Below are positions 52,735 through 61,757 of a DNA stretch of 64,000 nt, piece by piece (position 1 is the stretch's first letter; each line of letters opens with the position of its first letter). Both the position numbers and the translations under genes were made by a program. The notes beneath the pieces are model-generated. The model had not been told where the DNA came from. It ran no database searches and saw nothing but the letters and a program-made list of their open reading frames with translations. Origin of the DNA: Postechiella marina (GTDB lineage: Bacteria; Bacteroidota; Bacteroidia; Flavobacteriales; Flavobacteriaceae); contig NZ_BAABCA010000001.1 in the NCBI RefSeq assembly GCF_039538365.1, forward strand, positions 620,001-684,000, read 5' to 3'.

Positions 52735-53466
52735 ATGAGTAATAAGAGATTTCACGAAAAATTTAAAAAAGATGTAGTAGACAGGTGGAGTTGTAGGTCT
52801 AGTATTAGTGATATCGAGAAATATTTATTCTCAACATACTTAACAAATAATAAATTAGAAGTTATAGAGGCAGGCACTGCAGCTGGTATTTTTTGTTTTT
52901 ATTTAGAAGACGAGTTAGGTTTCTCTAAAATTAATGCTTTTGATATCATACCAGAAATGATACAGATAGCTAAAGATAAAGCTAAGAAAAAACAATCTAA
53001 AGTAGATTTTAAACAAGGTGATGCTGCAGATTTAAAAGGCTTTGAATCTAATAAATTTGATTATTTAATTTACTTAGGACAAGTTCTTTCTATGGTGCCT
53101 AAAGATCTTTTTGACCAATCTATAAAAGAAGCTCATAGAATAGGTAAAAAAGATGCTACTTATATTTTTAGCTTTTTAGATTGGAATTCTAGGTGGTACA
53201 ATCCAATTTTAAGTTTTTTTATAAACTTTGTGCGTTTAGTTACAGGTAGAAAGGTTCAGAAATATTATTTACCCGAAGTAAAAAAAGTAGACAACTCATT
53301 TAATTGGTTGTTTTTTAGAAAAGAACAGCATGGTATTTTATGGGGAAAGAAAGCTAAAATTTTAAAAAAATTAAAAGATTCAGGATTTCAAATCCAAAAA
53401 GTATATAATGAAGAAGAAATTACTAATAGAAAAGGCAAAATATTTTATGTAATTTGCACTAAATAA
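52735..53466 (+). CDS. Class I SAM-dependent methyltransferase (copy 2)
   Basis: The 243-residue protein is a clear paralogue of the preceding gene product: same length, motif I as IEAGTAAGIFCFYLE, AFDIIPEMI, QGDAADLKG, and the shared segments FSFLDWNSRWYNPILS and QKYYLPEVK. Divergence is large, so this is an old tandem duplication or a two-copy family, not an assembly artefact. It starts 21 bases after copy 1 ends. The pair may methylate different positions of the same glycan. Confidence 0.85.
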   Translation: MSNKRFHEKFKKDVVDRWSCRSSISDIEKYLFSTYLTNNKLEVIEAGTAAGIFCFYLEDELGFSKINAFDIIPEMIQIAKDKAKKKQSKVDFKQGDAADLKGFESNKFDYLIYLGQVLSMVPKDLFDQSIKEAHRIGKKDATYIFSFLDWNSRWYNPILSFFINFVRLVTGRKVQKYYLPEVKKVDNSFNWLFFRKEQHGILWGKKAKILKKLKDSGFQIQKVYNEEEITNRKGKIFYVICTK

Positions 53467-53544
53467 AATATCAAAGATTATAATAAGATAAATTCTACCC
53501 TAAATTTACTTTTATACGCTTAATAATTAAGCTATTTAATATCA

Positions 53545-53552
53545 TATTTTTG
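53545..53552 (+). promoter_or_regulatory. TAnnTTTG -7 element before ATP-grasp gene
   Basis: TATTTTTG lies 18 bases upstream of the ATG at 53571, so the ATP-grasp/HAD pair may be transcribed separately from the methyltransferases. Confidence 0.5.
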
Positions 53553-53570
53553 ATGTGATAACGAATTTAA

Positions 53571-54536
53571 ATGATGAACATATTAATAACCTCGGCTGGT
53601 AGTCGCGTTTCTTTAGTTAAAATATTTCAAAAAGAATTAAAAAACATATGGCCAGAGTCTAAAGTTATGACTACAGATTATAATACTAATTTATCTGCAG
53701 CGTGTAATATATCAGACAAAGCCTTTAAATTACCATTAATTAGTCATAAAGACTATTTTAATAGTCTGCTTAATGTTTGTAAAGCGAACAATATAAAACT
53801 TATAATTCCTACCATAGACACCGAGTTGTTGTTGTTAGCAAATAAAAAAGAAGTATTGTTAAGCCATGGCATAACAGCTGTTATTTCTTCTGAAAAATTT
53901 GTAAATGCATGTCGTAACAAACGTTCTATTCATCGTTTTTTCGAGCAAAAAGATATTCAAATAGCCAAAGAGTATTCTAAAACTAATTACGAACTTCCTG
54001 TTTTTATTAAACCAATACATGGTAGTAGGAGTATAGATACTTATACAATAACTAAACAAGAAGATTTTATCGATTATCATTTTAAAAATGACGATTTAAT
54101 GTTTTTAAAATATTTAGATCATAATTATTACAAGGAATATACTTGCGACTTATACTACGATAAGAATAGCAATTTAAAATGTGTTGTACCTAGAAAACGT
54201 ATTGAAGTTAGAAATGGCGAAGTAAGTAAGGGTGTCACAGAGAAAGGCGTGTTGGTAAGTTATATAAAAGAAAAATTAGGCTATATAGATGGTGCCATAG
54301 GCTGCTTAACAGCTCAGTTTTTTAAGCATTTAGAAACAGATGAAATATTTGGAATCGAAATAAATGCACGTTTTGGTGGAGGTTTTCCTTTAACATACTT
54401 TTCTGGCGCTAATTATCCTAAATGGTTAATTCAAGAGTATTTGTTAAATGAAACCCCTCTTGATAATTTCTATGAAGATTGGGAAGATAATCTATTGATG
54501 CTGCGTTACGATAAAGAAGTTTTAGTACATGGATAA
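53571..54536 (+). CDS. ATP-grasp domain protein
   Basis: The 321-residue protein has a pre-ATP-grasp Rossmann-like start (NILITSAGSRVSLVKIF), ATP-grasp residues VFIKPIHGSRSIDTY around 143-158, and the metal-binding end FGIEINARFGGGFPL near 270-285. Carboxylate-amine ligases of this CarB/PylC type join an acid to an amine with ATP. In sugar clusters they may attach an amino acid or acyl group. ATG at 53574 is an equally good start. Its end overlaps the HAD start by eight bases. Confidence 0.85.
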   Translation: MMNILITSAGSRVSLVKIFQKELKNIWPESKVMTTDYNTNLSAACNISDKAFKLPLISHKDYFNSLLNVCKANNIKLIIPTIDTELLLLANKKEVLLSHGITAVISSEKFVNACRNKRSIHRFFEQKDIQIAKEYSKTNYELPVFIKPIHGSRSIDTYTITKQEDFIDYHFKNDDLMFLKYLDHNYYKEYTCDLYYDKNSNLKCVVPRKRIEVRNGEVSKGVTEKGVLVSYIKEKLGYIDGAIGCLTAQFFKHLETDEIFGIEINARFGGGFPLTYFSGANYPKWLIQEYLLNETPLDNFYEDWEDNLLMLRYDKEVLVHG

Positions 54537-55224
54537 AAAAATTGTATTTGTATTTGATTTAGATGATACGCTGTATAATGAAATTGATTATTTAAAATCT
54601 GCTTATAGAGCGATTGCAAGTTTGATAGCTTCTAAAACTAAATTAAAGGCAGAAGCTATTTTTGATAGTATGATATTAGCCTATCACTCAAACGAAAACC
54701 CATTCGAAAAAGTAATTACAGAAACTAAAGTTGAAGATGTTACAATTGCAGATTTATTAGCACTTTATAGAAATCACACACCAGATATTACGTTAACAGC
54801 TTCTCACAAAAAATTACTTAACGATTTAAGAAAAATCGTTTTTAAAATGGGATTAATAACAGACGGTCGCAGTGTACAACAGCGCAATAAACTCAAAGCT
54901 CTAGGACTTGATGACTATTTTGATGATATTATAATTTCAGAAGAATTTGGTTCAGAAAAACCAAACATTAATAACTTTAAATATTACGAAAATAAATATG
55001 GTAAAGATCATATTTATGCATATGTTGGCGATAATACTACAAAAGATTTTATAGGGCCTAATGCGTTAGGATGGTGTACCATATGTGTTGTTAATAATGG
55101 TAAAAACATACATAAGCAGTCTTTTAAAGTTTCAAAAGAAGCCTCACCACGTCATATTATAAAAAAATTACCCGAAGTTTTACTAGTGTTACAAGACGTA
55201 ACTAAAATAAAACACAATAATTAA
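54529..55224 (+). CDS. HAD-family hydrolase
   Basis: The 231-residue protein has HAD motif I VFDLDDTLYNE (nucleophile D10, acid/base D12), motif II LITDGRSVQQ, the lysine in SEKPNINNF, and the last acidic motif YVGDNTTKDF. It is a phosphatase of the HAD-IA type. Translational overlap with the ATP-grasp gene implies that the two act in the same pathway, for instance dephosphorylating its product. Its stop overlaps the end of the convergent acetyltransferase gene by four bases. Confidence 0.88.
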   Translation: MDKKIVFVFDLDDTLYNEIDYLKSAYRAIASLIASKTKLKAEAIFDSMILAYHSNENPFEKVITETKVEDVTIADLLALYRNHTPDITLTASHKKLLNDLRKIVFKMGLITDGRSVQQRNKLKALGLDDYFDDIIISEEFGSEKPNINNFKYYENKYGKDHIYAYVGDNTTKDFIGPNALGWCTICVVNNGKNIHKQSFKVSKEASPRHIIKKLPEVLLVLQDVTKIKHNN

Positions 55225-55883
55225 AAATAACTTTCATTAATTTCTCTATCTCTAATTTCTATTGTAGGGTTTCCATAAGCTAATTTAAAGGCATTTATGT
55301 TTTTTAAAACAACAGAACCTGCTCCAACAACACTATGTTTTTCTATCGTAATACCTCCAGTAATGCAGGCTCCAATACAAATGGCAGAGCTTGTTTTTAT
55401 AGTAACGTGTCCTCCTGTATTCGACCCAGGTCCTAAACTAGAAAAGTTTTCCATTATAGAATCATGACCTAAGGACGATTGCGTATTTACAATGCAATGC
55501 GATCCAACTTTAGAGTTAGCATTAACTGTTGCATAAGGCATTAAAACGGTACCTATACCAATAAGCGTATCTTTGCCTATTATGGCACTAGGATGAATGG
55601 CGTTTATGTACTCGAAATTCACACAAGTTTTACTCAATTTTAAAAACATTTGGTAGCGTTGGTAGTTATCTCCAATAGCTATAATACCTCCAACAATGGT
55701 TTTGCTTTTAATTAAATCTGGGATAGCATCTTCTGTTCCTATAACTTTGTAGTTAAATAAACTCTCACCAATAGTTTTGTAGCTATCAATTAGGCCTATA
55801 ATTTTTAAGTCTTCTTGGCGCTCAATAATGTCAATAATCATTCTTGCGTGGCCAGAAGCACCTATTATAACAATGTTTTTCAT
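55221..55883 (-). CDS. PglD/NeuD-family sugar O- or N-acetyltransferase
   Basis: The 220-residue protein has an N-terminal Rossmann-type domain (NIVIIGASGHARMIIDIIE) and a left-handed beta-helix C-terminal domain with hexapeptide repeats (AIIGKDTLIGIGTVLMPYATV, in part). The catalytic histidine is likely in LGHDSIMENF. It matches PglD/NeuD, which acetylate UDP-4-amino sugars or sialic acid. It is a paralogue of the first half of the fusion protein at 59985-61757. The PaaK-like gene lies upstream on the same strand, 63 bases away. Confidence 0.88.
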   Translation of the reverse strand: MKNIVIIGASGHARMIIDIIERQEDLKIIGLIDSYKTIGESLFNYKVIGTEDAIPDLIKSKTIVGGIIAIGDNYQRYQMFLKLSKTCVNFEYINAIHPSAIIGKDTLIGIGTVLMPYATVNANSKVGSHCIVNTQSSLGHDSIMENFSSLGPGSNTGGHVTIKTSSAICIGACITGGITIEKHSVVGAGSVVLKNINAFKLAYGNPTIEIRDREINESYF

Positions 55884-55946
55884 TGGGGATTGGCTATTAA
55901 TTAACAGTTTTTATAAGTTTAATACTGCAGTAATTAAGCAGTAAAT

Positions 55947-57236
55947 TTATGAAATTAATTTATTTAAAGTCATTTTTCTTTTACCAGAATTTAAAAGAGG
56001 AATTCCTTTGGTGTATTTAATAGTTATTTCTGCGTCTTGTCCTAGTGCAGATTTAAAAAACAGAATTAAATCTTCTTGTTTATCAAATTGTTGACTACAA
56101 TTAAGTTTTATGGTGTATGTTTTTAAGCCTTCTTGTATTAGTTGTATTTGCTTTATGCCAATAAAATTTATAACACTAGTCATCATAAAAGGCGATGTAA
56201 TGTTTCCCTTCGTATTATATATAACATCTGTTTTTCTACCTTCAATATGTTTTAAAAACGGGGGAGACGCACTGTAATCCATAATGCCAATATCTCCTGT
56301 GTCGTAACGTATCATTGGTGTAGCGTAGTTAAATAAATCAGTAATTACAATACGTCCATATTCATTTAACTCAGCTGGTTTATCAGAATCTATTTTTAAT
56401 ATTTCAACAAAAAAACTAGCCCAATTAATTACAAAATGAGTACTATTTTTCATTTGCTGTGCTATAATTCCGTTTTCCATATTAGAATATCTAGAAACCA
56501 TTGGGGTGTTAAAATAATACTGCATACGCGATTTGGTATAAGTATTAACACCTTCTGCTATACCAATAATAGATGCTATATTCGCTTTAATGGGAGCCGA
56601 TTTTGTTTTATCTAAATATTTACATATTTGCTCGAATCCAGAAGGGAAACCTAGCCAGGCTTTTTTACTTTTATCTTTTTCAATAGCTTTAAGTAAGTTG
56701 TTTATATCATTATCATTCATATTAACCACTTCAATAGGAGTGGTGTTTTGCAACCAGTTTATAAGCTTAGATTTTCTATAAATAGGATTCCAATGTCTTA
56801 AAAAAAGTAATTTATAGCCTACTTTATAGCCAGCTAATTCAGAGAAATAAATCGTATCAGCAGTATTTCTAAGTATTTTGTTTTTGTTTTGAATTATTTT
56901 TAAAGGTGTTCCTGTAGACCCGCTAGTCGAAACTATTCTAGTTCCTTCATTATGGGGTGTTTTAGATATAAAATGATTATAGTTTGCATTTATAATGTTT
57001 TTATTAATTACAGGAAAATCTTCAAGACGCTTGGCTGCATTATAGGTTTTATAAAAAGTTATATGTTCTATACTATGCATTAAGAGCTTGTTTAGCTGTT
57101 TATTAGAGCCTGCTTTATATACAGTCGGGGTACTGTGCTCAATAATCTCTTGTATTTCTTTTAAGTGCTTTTTTATTTTCGAGCCTTTAATGCCATCTAA
57201 AAACCAAAATAATTTGTAGCGAATATGTTGTAACAT
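55947..57236 (-). CDS. PaaK/CapK-like adenylate-forming enzyme
   Basis: The 429-residue protein belongs to the phenylacetate-CoA ligase-like branch found in capsule clusters (CapK). The ATP-binding loop is STSGSTGTPLKI (about 105-116). The middle motif RYSNMENGIIA and the YDTGDIGIMDY motif near 304-314 are also visible. It should activate a carboxylic acid as an acyl-adenylate or thioester for transfer to the glycan. The acid is unknown. It shares a strand with the adjacent PglD-like gene. Confidence 0.85.
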   Translation of the reverse strand: MLQHIRYKLFWFLDGIKGSKIKKHLKEIQEIIEHSTPTVYKAGSNKQLNKLLMHSIEHITFYKTYNAAKRLEDFPVINKNIINANYNHFISKTPHNEGTRIVSTSGSTGTPLKIIQNKNKILRNTADTIYFSELAGYKVGYKLLFLRHWNPIYRKSKLINWLQNTTPIEVVNMNDNDINNLLKAIEKDKSKKAWLGFPSGFEQICKYLDKTKSAPIKANIASIIGIAEGVNTYTKSRMQYYFNTPMVSRYSNMENGIIAQQMKNSTHFVINWASFFVEILKIDSDKPAELNEYGRIVITDLFNYATPMIRYDTGDIGIMDYSASPPFLKHIEGRKTDVIYNTKGNITSPFMMTSVINFIGIKQIQLIQEGLKTYTIKLNCSQQFDKQEDLILFFKSALGQDAEITIKYTKGIPLLNSGKRKMTLNKLIS

Positions 57237-57280
57237 TTATAATTTACCTGTTATTAATTATTTTACTAAATTAACTAAAG

Positions 57281-57294
57281 CGCTTTGCAAAGCG
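57281..57294. promoter_or_regulatory. CGCTTTG-CAAAGCG perfect palindrome
   Basis: A 14-base perfect palindrome 45 bases upstream of the PaaK-like start codon and well before the MBOAT gene. Its GC content stands out in the AT-rich gap, so it may be an operator. Confidence 0.5.
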
Positions 57295-57304
57295 TATGAT
57301 TTTT

Positions 57305-57331
57305 TTAGATGAAAATTATTTTTTCATCTAA
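57305..57331. other. Hairpin in a divergent intergenic region
   Basis: TTAGATGAAAA (57305-57315) and TTTTCATCTAA (57321-57331) form an 11-bp perfect stem with a TTATT loop. No gene ends here, so ordinary termination is unlikely; it may be a leader structure or operator. Confidence 0.5.
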
Positions 57332-57402
57332 TTTAATTTAAAATATTATGTTTTAATAATAGAATCTTTCTTTAGTTTTGTTGAAGGTGATATTCAAAGG
57401 AT

Positions 57403-57431
57403 ATTTTAGTATTTCAAAGACTAATTTTGAT
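57403..57431 (+). promoter_or_regulatory. Promoter box, copy B, before MBOAT operon
   Basis: The 29-base sequence holds GTATTTCAAAGACTAATTTT and ends TTTTGAT, differing from copy A (50091-50120) by one missing A and one A-to-C change. TAATTTTG (57422-57429) fits the -7 consensus. The leader to the ATG at 57510 is about 75 bases. Confidence 0.65.
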
Positions 57432-57509
57432 TTTAAAATGCGCTTATGTCATATTTACACAGTAATAGCATTTTAATAATAACACTTCTTTTAGCCAATA
57501 CATTTTAAT

Positions 57510-58961
57510 ATGTTATTTAATTCTTTAGAGTTTTTTGTTTTTCTAATAGTAGTTTATCTTTTACACTGGATTATTTTAAGAAAAAGCTTAAAATTTCAAA
57601 ATATACTACTGTTATTAGCAAGTTATTTTTTTTATGGCCTGTGGGATTGGAGGTTTCTATCTTTAATTTTACTAAGTACTATAGTCGATTATTATGTAGG
57701 GATACAAATATTTTCTAGCTCCAAAGCATCAGTTAAAAAAGCTTGGTTGCTAGTAAGTGTTATATTTAATATAGGGCTCTTAGGTTTTTTTAAATATTAC
57801 AACTTTTTTATAGACTCTTGGGTCGATTTGGTTGCTATGTTAGGTTATAATATAACAAACACATGGACACTCAAGGTTATTCTTCCTGTAGGTATTTCGT
57901 TTTATACCTTTCAAACTATGTCGTATTCTTTAGACATTTATTATAAAAAATTAAAGCCAACCATCCATTTTTTATCTTTTGCAACATTTGTTAGTTTTTT
58001 TCCTCAGTTGGTAGCAGGTCCAATAGAAAGAGCTTCAAATTTATTATCTCAAATAGATAGCAAACGAGATTTTAATTATAAGCAACAGGTAGATGGTATA
58101 AAATTAATAGTATGGGGGCTTTTTAAAAAAGTGGTTATAGCAGATGCTGTAGCACCTATAGTAGACGATATTTTTTCTAATTACCAAAACTATTCAAGTT
58201 CTACATTGGTATTAGGCGCTATATTTTTTGGATTTCAAATTTACGGAGATTTTAGTGGCTATTCAGATATAGCAATAGGCACCGCAAAACTATTTGGGGT
58301 AGAGTTAATGTCTAACTTTAAATTCCCATTCTTTTCAAGAAACATTGCAGAGTTTTGGAGGCGTTGGCACATATCGTTATCTTCTTGGTTTCAAGCTTAT
58401 GTTTATATTCCTCTTGGTGGGTCTAGACAATCCAAAGTAATAACAATAAGAAATGTTTTAATTGTTTTTTTAATAAGCGGGTTTTGGCATGGAGCCAATT
58501 GGACTTTTGTTGTTTGGGGACTTTTACATGCTTTATTTTTTATACCAGTTTTGTTATTGGGTAAAAATAACACGTATAAAACAGGTATTATAGCTCAAAA
58601 CACTTTGCTGCCTTCTGTTAAAGAGCTTTTAAAAGTGTGTTATGTTTTTAGCTTAGTTACATTATCTTGGGTGTTTTTTAGAGCAGAAAGTATTAAAGAT
58701 GCTTTTGGTTATTTATATAGAATATTTGGAAACTTTAGTTTTGAAGCTTATTTGCATCCTAGTGGATATAGAATGATAGATTATTATGTACTTATATTAG
58801 TTTTTGTTTTATATGAATATGTTATTAGAAAAAATGAAAGAGCGCCTTTTCAATTTAAAAATAAGTTTTTAAGGTTTTTTGTATACGCTGTTGTTGTTTT
58901 TGCAATGCTGCTTTTTTACGATTCTGGAGTCGATAGATCGTTTATTTATTTTCAATTTTAA
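57510..58961 (+). CDS. MBOAT-family membrane O-acyltransferase
   Basis: The 483-residue protein has about ten membrane helices and the MBOAT signatures FWRRWHISLSSWFQAYVYIPLGGS (in part) and the conserved histidine in SGFWHGANWTF near 326-336. It belongs with AlgI/PatA-type enzymes that pass acyl groups across the membrane to a polysaccharide. Its partner is the SGNH-type protein starting three bases after its stop. The acetyl acceptor is probably the polymer made by this locus. Confidence 0.92.
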   Translation: MLFNSLEFFVFLIVVYLLHWIILRKSLKFQNILLLLASYFFYGLWDWRFLSLILLSTIVDYYVGIQIFSSSKASVKKAWLLVSVIFNIGLLGFFKYYNFFIDSWVDLVAMLGYNITNTWTLKVILPVGISFYTFQTMSYSLDIYYKKLKPTIHFLSFATFVSFFPQLVAGPIERASNLLSQIDSKRDFNYKQQVDGIKLIVWGLFKKVVIADAVAPIVDDIFSNYQNYSSSTLVLGAIFFGFQIYGDFSGYSDIAIGTAKLFGVELMSNFKFPFFSRNIAEFWRRWHISLSSWFQAYVYIPLGGSRQSKVITIRNVLIVFLISGFWHGANWTFVVWGLLHALFFIPVLLLGKNNTYKTGIIAQNTLLPSVKELLKVCYVFSLVTLSWVFFRAESIKDAFGYLYRIFGNFSFEAYLHPSGYRMIDYYVLILVFVLYEYVIRKNERAPFQFKNKFLRFFVYAVVVFAMLLFYDSGVDRSFIYFQF

Positions 58962-58964
58962 TTT

Positions 58965-59930
58965 ATGGTCAAGTTACTATTTAAAACAGGCGTTTACATT
59001 ATTTTAATTCTAATATGTTTAGAGTTATTTGTGCGTGTATTGCATTTAGGTAAAGATAATCCGTCGCGATTTGTAGATGCGCTAAAGGTCGAGAAATGGA
59101 AACCAAATCAAACAGGGTTTTCTGTAACAGGTAATAGAAGGCAAAATTTTTCAGAATATCATATTAATAATTCTGGTTTTAATTCTTACAGAGAATATAC
59201 ACCAAGTTATGATAGGGTAGAAGTCGCTTTGGTAGGCGATTCTTTTATACAAGGCTTTCATCAAGATTATTATAACTCTTTAGGTAAAAAAATTGAAAAC
59301 AACATGAATAATAATGTTGATGTGTATGAATATGGTTATGCGGGTTACGACTTTGCAGACCAAATACACCTTGTAAATGCCTACAAAGAAGATTTTGATA
59401 AAATAGATCATGTTATTTTAGGGCTTAGGTATAGAGACGATTTATTGCGTGGAGATTATAAAGTTGTAAACGATAGAATGAAGTTAGAGGCGCCTTTATA
59501 TCAAAACTTAAGGAAAATAAAATTATTAGGTTATGCTTCAAATATTGGAATTTTAGATCCTGTTAAAAAGTTTCCGGGTAAAATAATTTCTTTTTTTAAA
59601 AATAAAAAAGGATCAGGAGCAGAAAAAAAGAAAACAAATCAGGTAGATAATCATGCGCGATATCTTAAAAATTTTAAAAGTTTAATTAGTCGTTATGGTT
59701 ACGATAAATCGCGATTTGTATTGCTTATTAGTGTCAGTGAAACACCTCCCTTTTTCATGGACTATCTTAAAGATAATAATTTTGAATATATCGATTTTGG
59801 TGCAGTACTAAATAAGTCTAAAACACCAACAACATTAATTTACGATCAACACTGGAACAATCATGGCAGAACGTTAATAGCTCAATCAATAAGCGATTAT
59901 CTTATAAAAAAAATAAACACACCGCATTAA
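58965..59930 (+). CDS. SGNH-type partner protein of the MBOAT acyltransferase
   Basis: The 321-residue protein has an N-terminal signal anchor (about 5-25). SGNH block I appears as VALVGDSFIQGF (nucleophile serine near 92), and the C-terminal block as DQHWNNHG with the Asp and His of the triad. This is the AlgJ/AlgX/PatB-like arrangement: the MBOAT protein brings acetyl groups out and the SGNH protein places them on the glycan. Three bases separate the genes. It converges with the fusion gene on the minus strand. Confidence 0.82.
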   Translation: MVKLLFKTGVYIILILICLELFVRVLHLGKDNPSRFVDALKVEKWKPNQTGFSVTGNRRQNFSEYHINNSGFNSYREYTPSYDRVEVALVGDSFIQGFHQDYYNSLGKKIENNMNNNVDVYEYGYAGYDFADQIHLVNAYKEDFDKIDHVILGLRYRDDLLRGDYKVVNDRMKLEAPLYQNLRKIKLLGYASNIGILDPVKKFPGKIISFFKNKKGSGAEKKKTNQVDNHARYLKNFKSLISRYGYDKSRFVLLISVSETPPFFMDYLKDNNFEYIDFGAVLNKSKTPTTLIYDQHWNNHGRTLIAQSISDYLIKKINTPH

Positions 59931-59984
59931 ATGTGCTTTAATTTAATACAGCAATAATTTAAGAAAACAACTGCTAGGTCTTAA

Positions 59985-61757
59985 TTAGCAAGGCTTTTTG
60001 TATAACGGGAAATATATGCTTTTGTTTTCTAGAGACTTCCCAACGCATTCTGGGTTAATAGCACTTATTAAAGTTTCGTAAATCTTAGGATTTACAATTT
60101 TTCTACCCGTGTAAAAGGTAACATCTTCATCCTTTGGAAAAAACGATTTTTTGTATTGGTATAACCCATCACAATTTTCTCTTCCGCCACCAAGTACATA
60201 AAACTTTATATTTTCGTTAATAGCCCATTTCATAACTTCTATTTTTAAAAAATCATTTGGGCGATAGCTAAAGTATTCTGCTAGCGTGCCACCAAGGTAG
60301 GAGTAAAGGGTATCGTTACTTACAATAATAAGCTCTGCAGAAATAGCAACATCATCTTTATAAACAATAGCAATAACTAAATGGTTTGGGTTGCCTTTAA
60401 TCAAGTTTATAAAATACTCGACAGGAAAAAAGTAAATGTCGCTAGCAACATTACGTTTCATTGTACTTATATAAATATTATAAAAGGACATTATAATATC
60501 TTCTGTAATATTGTCGTCTTTATAAAATGCTATAGATAAATTGCTTTTTTCAGATTTTCTATAGTTATTTCTAGATTTTTGTTTAAAGTTAGACCACAAT
60601 TCATCAAAAGGTTTAATAACCCCTTTAATATTATCTAAAGTAGGCATTAAATGCCCTGTGTATTGCTTGTAATTATTTTCTAAATTAAACCTAACAAACT
60701 CGGTAACCACATTGTTTTTCTTATACCAACTATCTACATGGTTCCAAAAAAACTTTAAACCCTCGCTTGTAACCTTATCTTTAATTAAGGGGCCACTATA
60801 ACCGTAAGGCGAAATGGCATCGTAATAATCCTCATTCAAAAGAGTACTTTTTATTTTACTCAGGTAAACAGGCATTAAAATTAAGGGCTTGTCGTTTTGT
60901 TTTAAAACAAAATAAAATAACTTTTTAGAGTCTTTGTTGCTATTAAAATACTCTAGAGAGTAAAAAACACTTTGGTTTTTAAAGGTGTCTTTTATTTTAT
61001 TATATTTTATGATATCTGTAGCATTATCAATTTTATATAAACATAAATCGTATGTTTTACCTTTAAAACAATTTATTAACCCTAAATATTTTTCGTTTTC
61101 TTTTCTATCCCTTATTTCTTTGGCAGGTATACCATAGGCCACTTTAAAATCGCCAATATGCTTATTAACTAAAGCACCAGCTCCAACTATGCTATGCTTA
61201 CCAATTTTAACTCCTTCTATAACATTAGCACCTAAAGATATGGCTGTGTTATGGTTTATACTAACATTACCAGCTAGAGTAACGCTAGGCGCTATGCTGC
61301 AAAAGTCTCCAATTTTATTTTCGTGCTCTACAATACATCCTGTATTTAAAATGCAATGTTTACCAATTTCAGACTTTGCGTTAACAATAACTCCTGGCAT
61401 TACCACAGTGCCTTCGCCTAGAGTAACTCCTTTACCAATAATGGCATTTGGGTGAATAGCAGTTATAAAAGATAAGTCTGGTTGCACCAAAGTTATTTTC
61501 TCTTTAACTTGGTTTCTTGTCCAATTATCTCCAATGGCAATAATGCATCCATGAATATCAAAGGCTTTAACCAGTTTCGGAATATCAGAAATTTTTCCAA
61601 GTACAAGGTATTTAAAAAGCTTTGTTTTATTTTGTTTAAAAGAATCTACCAGGCCAACAATTTTATATGTGTTCTGTTGCTCAATAATGTCTATAACAAC
61701 TTTTGCGTGCCCCGATGCTCCAATAATAAGAATGTTTTTACTGCTCATTTTCTCCAA
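59985..61757 (-). CDS. Fusion: PglD-type acetyltransferase plus FemAB/GNAT-like domain
   Basis: The 590-residue protein joins two enzymes. Residues about 6-215 are a PglD/NeuD acetyltransferase: KNILIIGASGHAKVVIDIIE, then left-handed beta-helix hexapeptides and probable catalytic histidine in VEHENKIGDF. Residues about 225-590 are a FemAB/BioF2-like GNAT domain. Landmarks are the arginine-rich motif KSRNNYRKSEKSNL and SYLGGTLAEYFSYRPNDFLKIE (in part). FemAB-type enzymes transfer amino acids from tRNA or acyl groups to amines. The start at 61757 or M4 at 61748 overlaps the end of the sugar-transferase gene, so both are coupled. The dual modification of an amino sugar is inferred. Confidence 0.85.
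   Translation of the reverse strand: MEKMSSKNILIIGASGHAKVVIDIIEQQNTYKIVGLVDSFKQNKTKLFKYLVLGKISDIPKLVKAFDIHGCIIAIGDNWTRNQVKEKITLVQPDLSFITAIHPNAIIGKGVTLGEGTVVMPGVIVNAKSEIGKHCILNTGCIVEHENKIGDFCSIAPSVTLAGNVSINHNTAISLGANVIEGVKIGKHSIVGAGALVNKHIGDFKVAYGIPAKEIRDRKENEKYLGLINCFKGKTYDLCLYKIDNATDIIKYNKIKDTFKNQSVFYSLEYFNSNKDSKKLFYFVLKQNDKPLILMPVYLSKIKSTLLNEDYYDAISPYGYSGPLIKDKVTSEGLKFFWNHVDSWYKKNNVVTEFVRFNLENNYKQYTGHLMPTLDNIKGVIKPFDELWSNFKQKSRNNYRKSEKSNLSIAFYKDDNITEDIIMSFYNIYISTMKRNVASDIYFFPVEYFINLIKGNPNHLVIAIVYKDDVAISAELIIVSNDTLYSYLGGTLAEYFSYRPNDFLKIEVMKWAINENIKFYVLGGGRENCDGLYQYKKSFFPKDEDVTFYTGRKIVNPKIYETLISAINPECVGKSLENKSIYFPLYKKPC

Noticed and set aside
51994..53466. Possible assembly duplication of the methyltransferase gene
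   Set aside because: The two copies have diverged at most positions and have different spacing, so this is a true paralogue pair.
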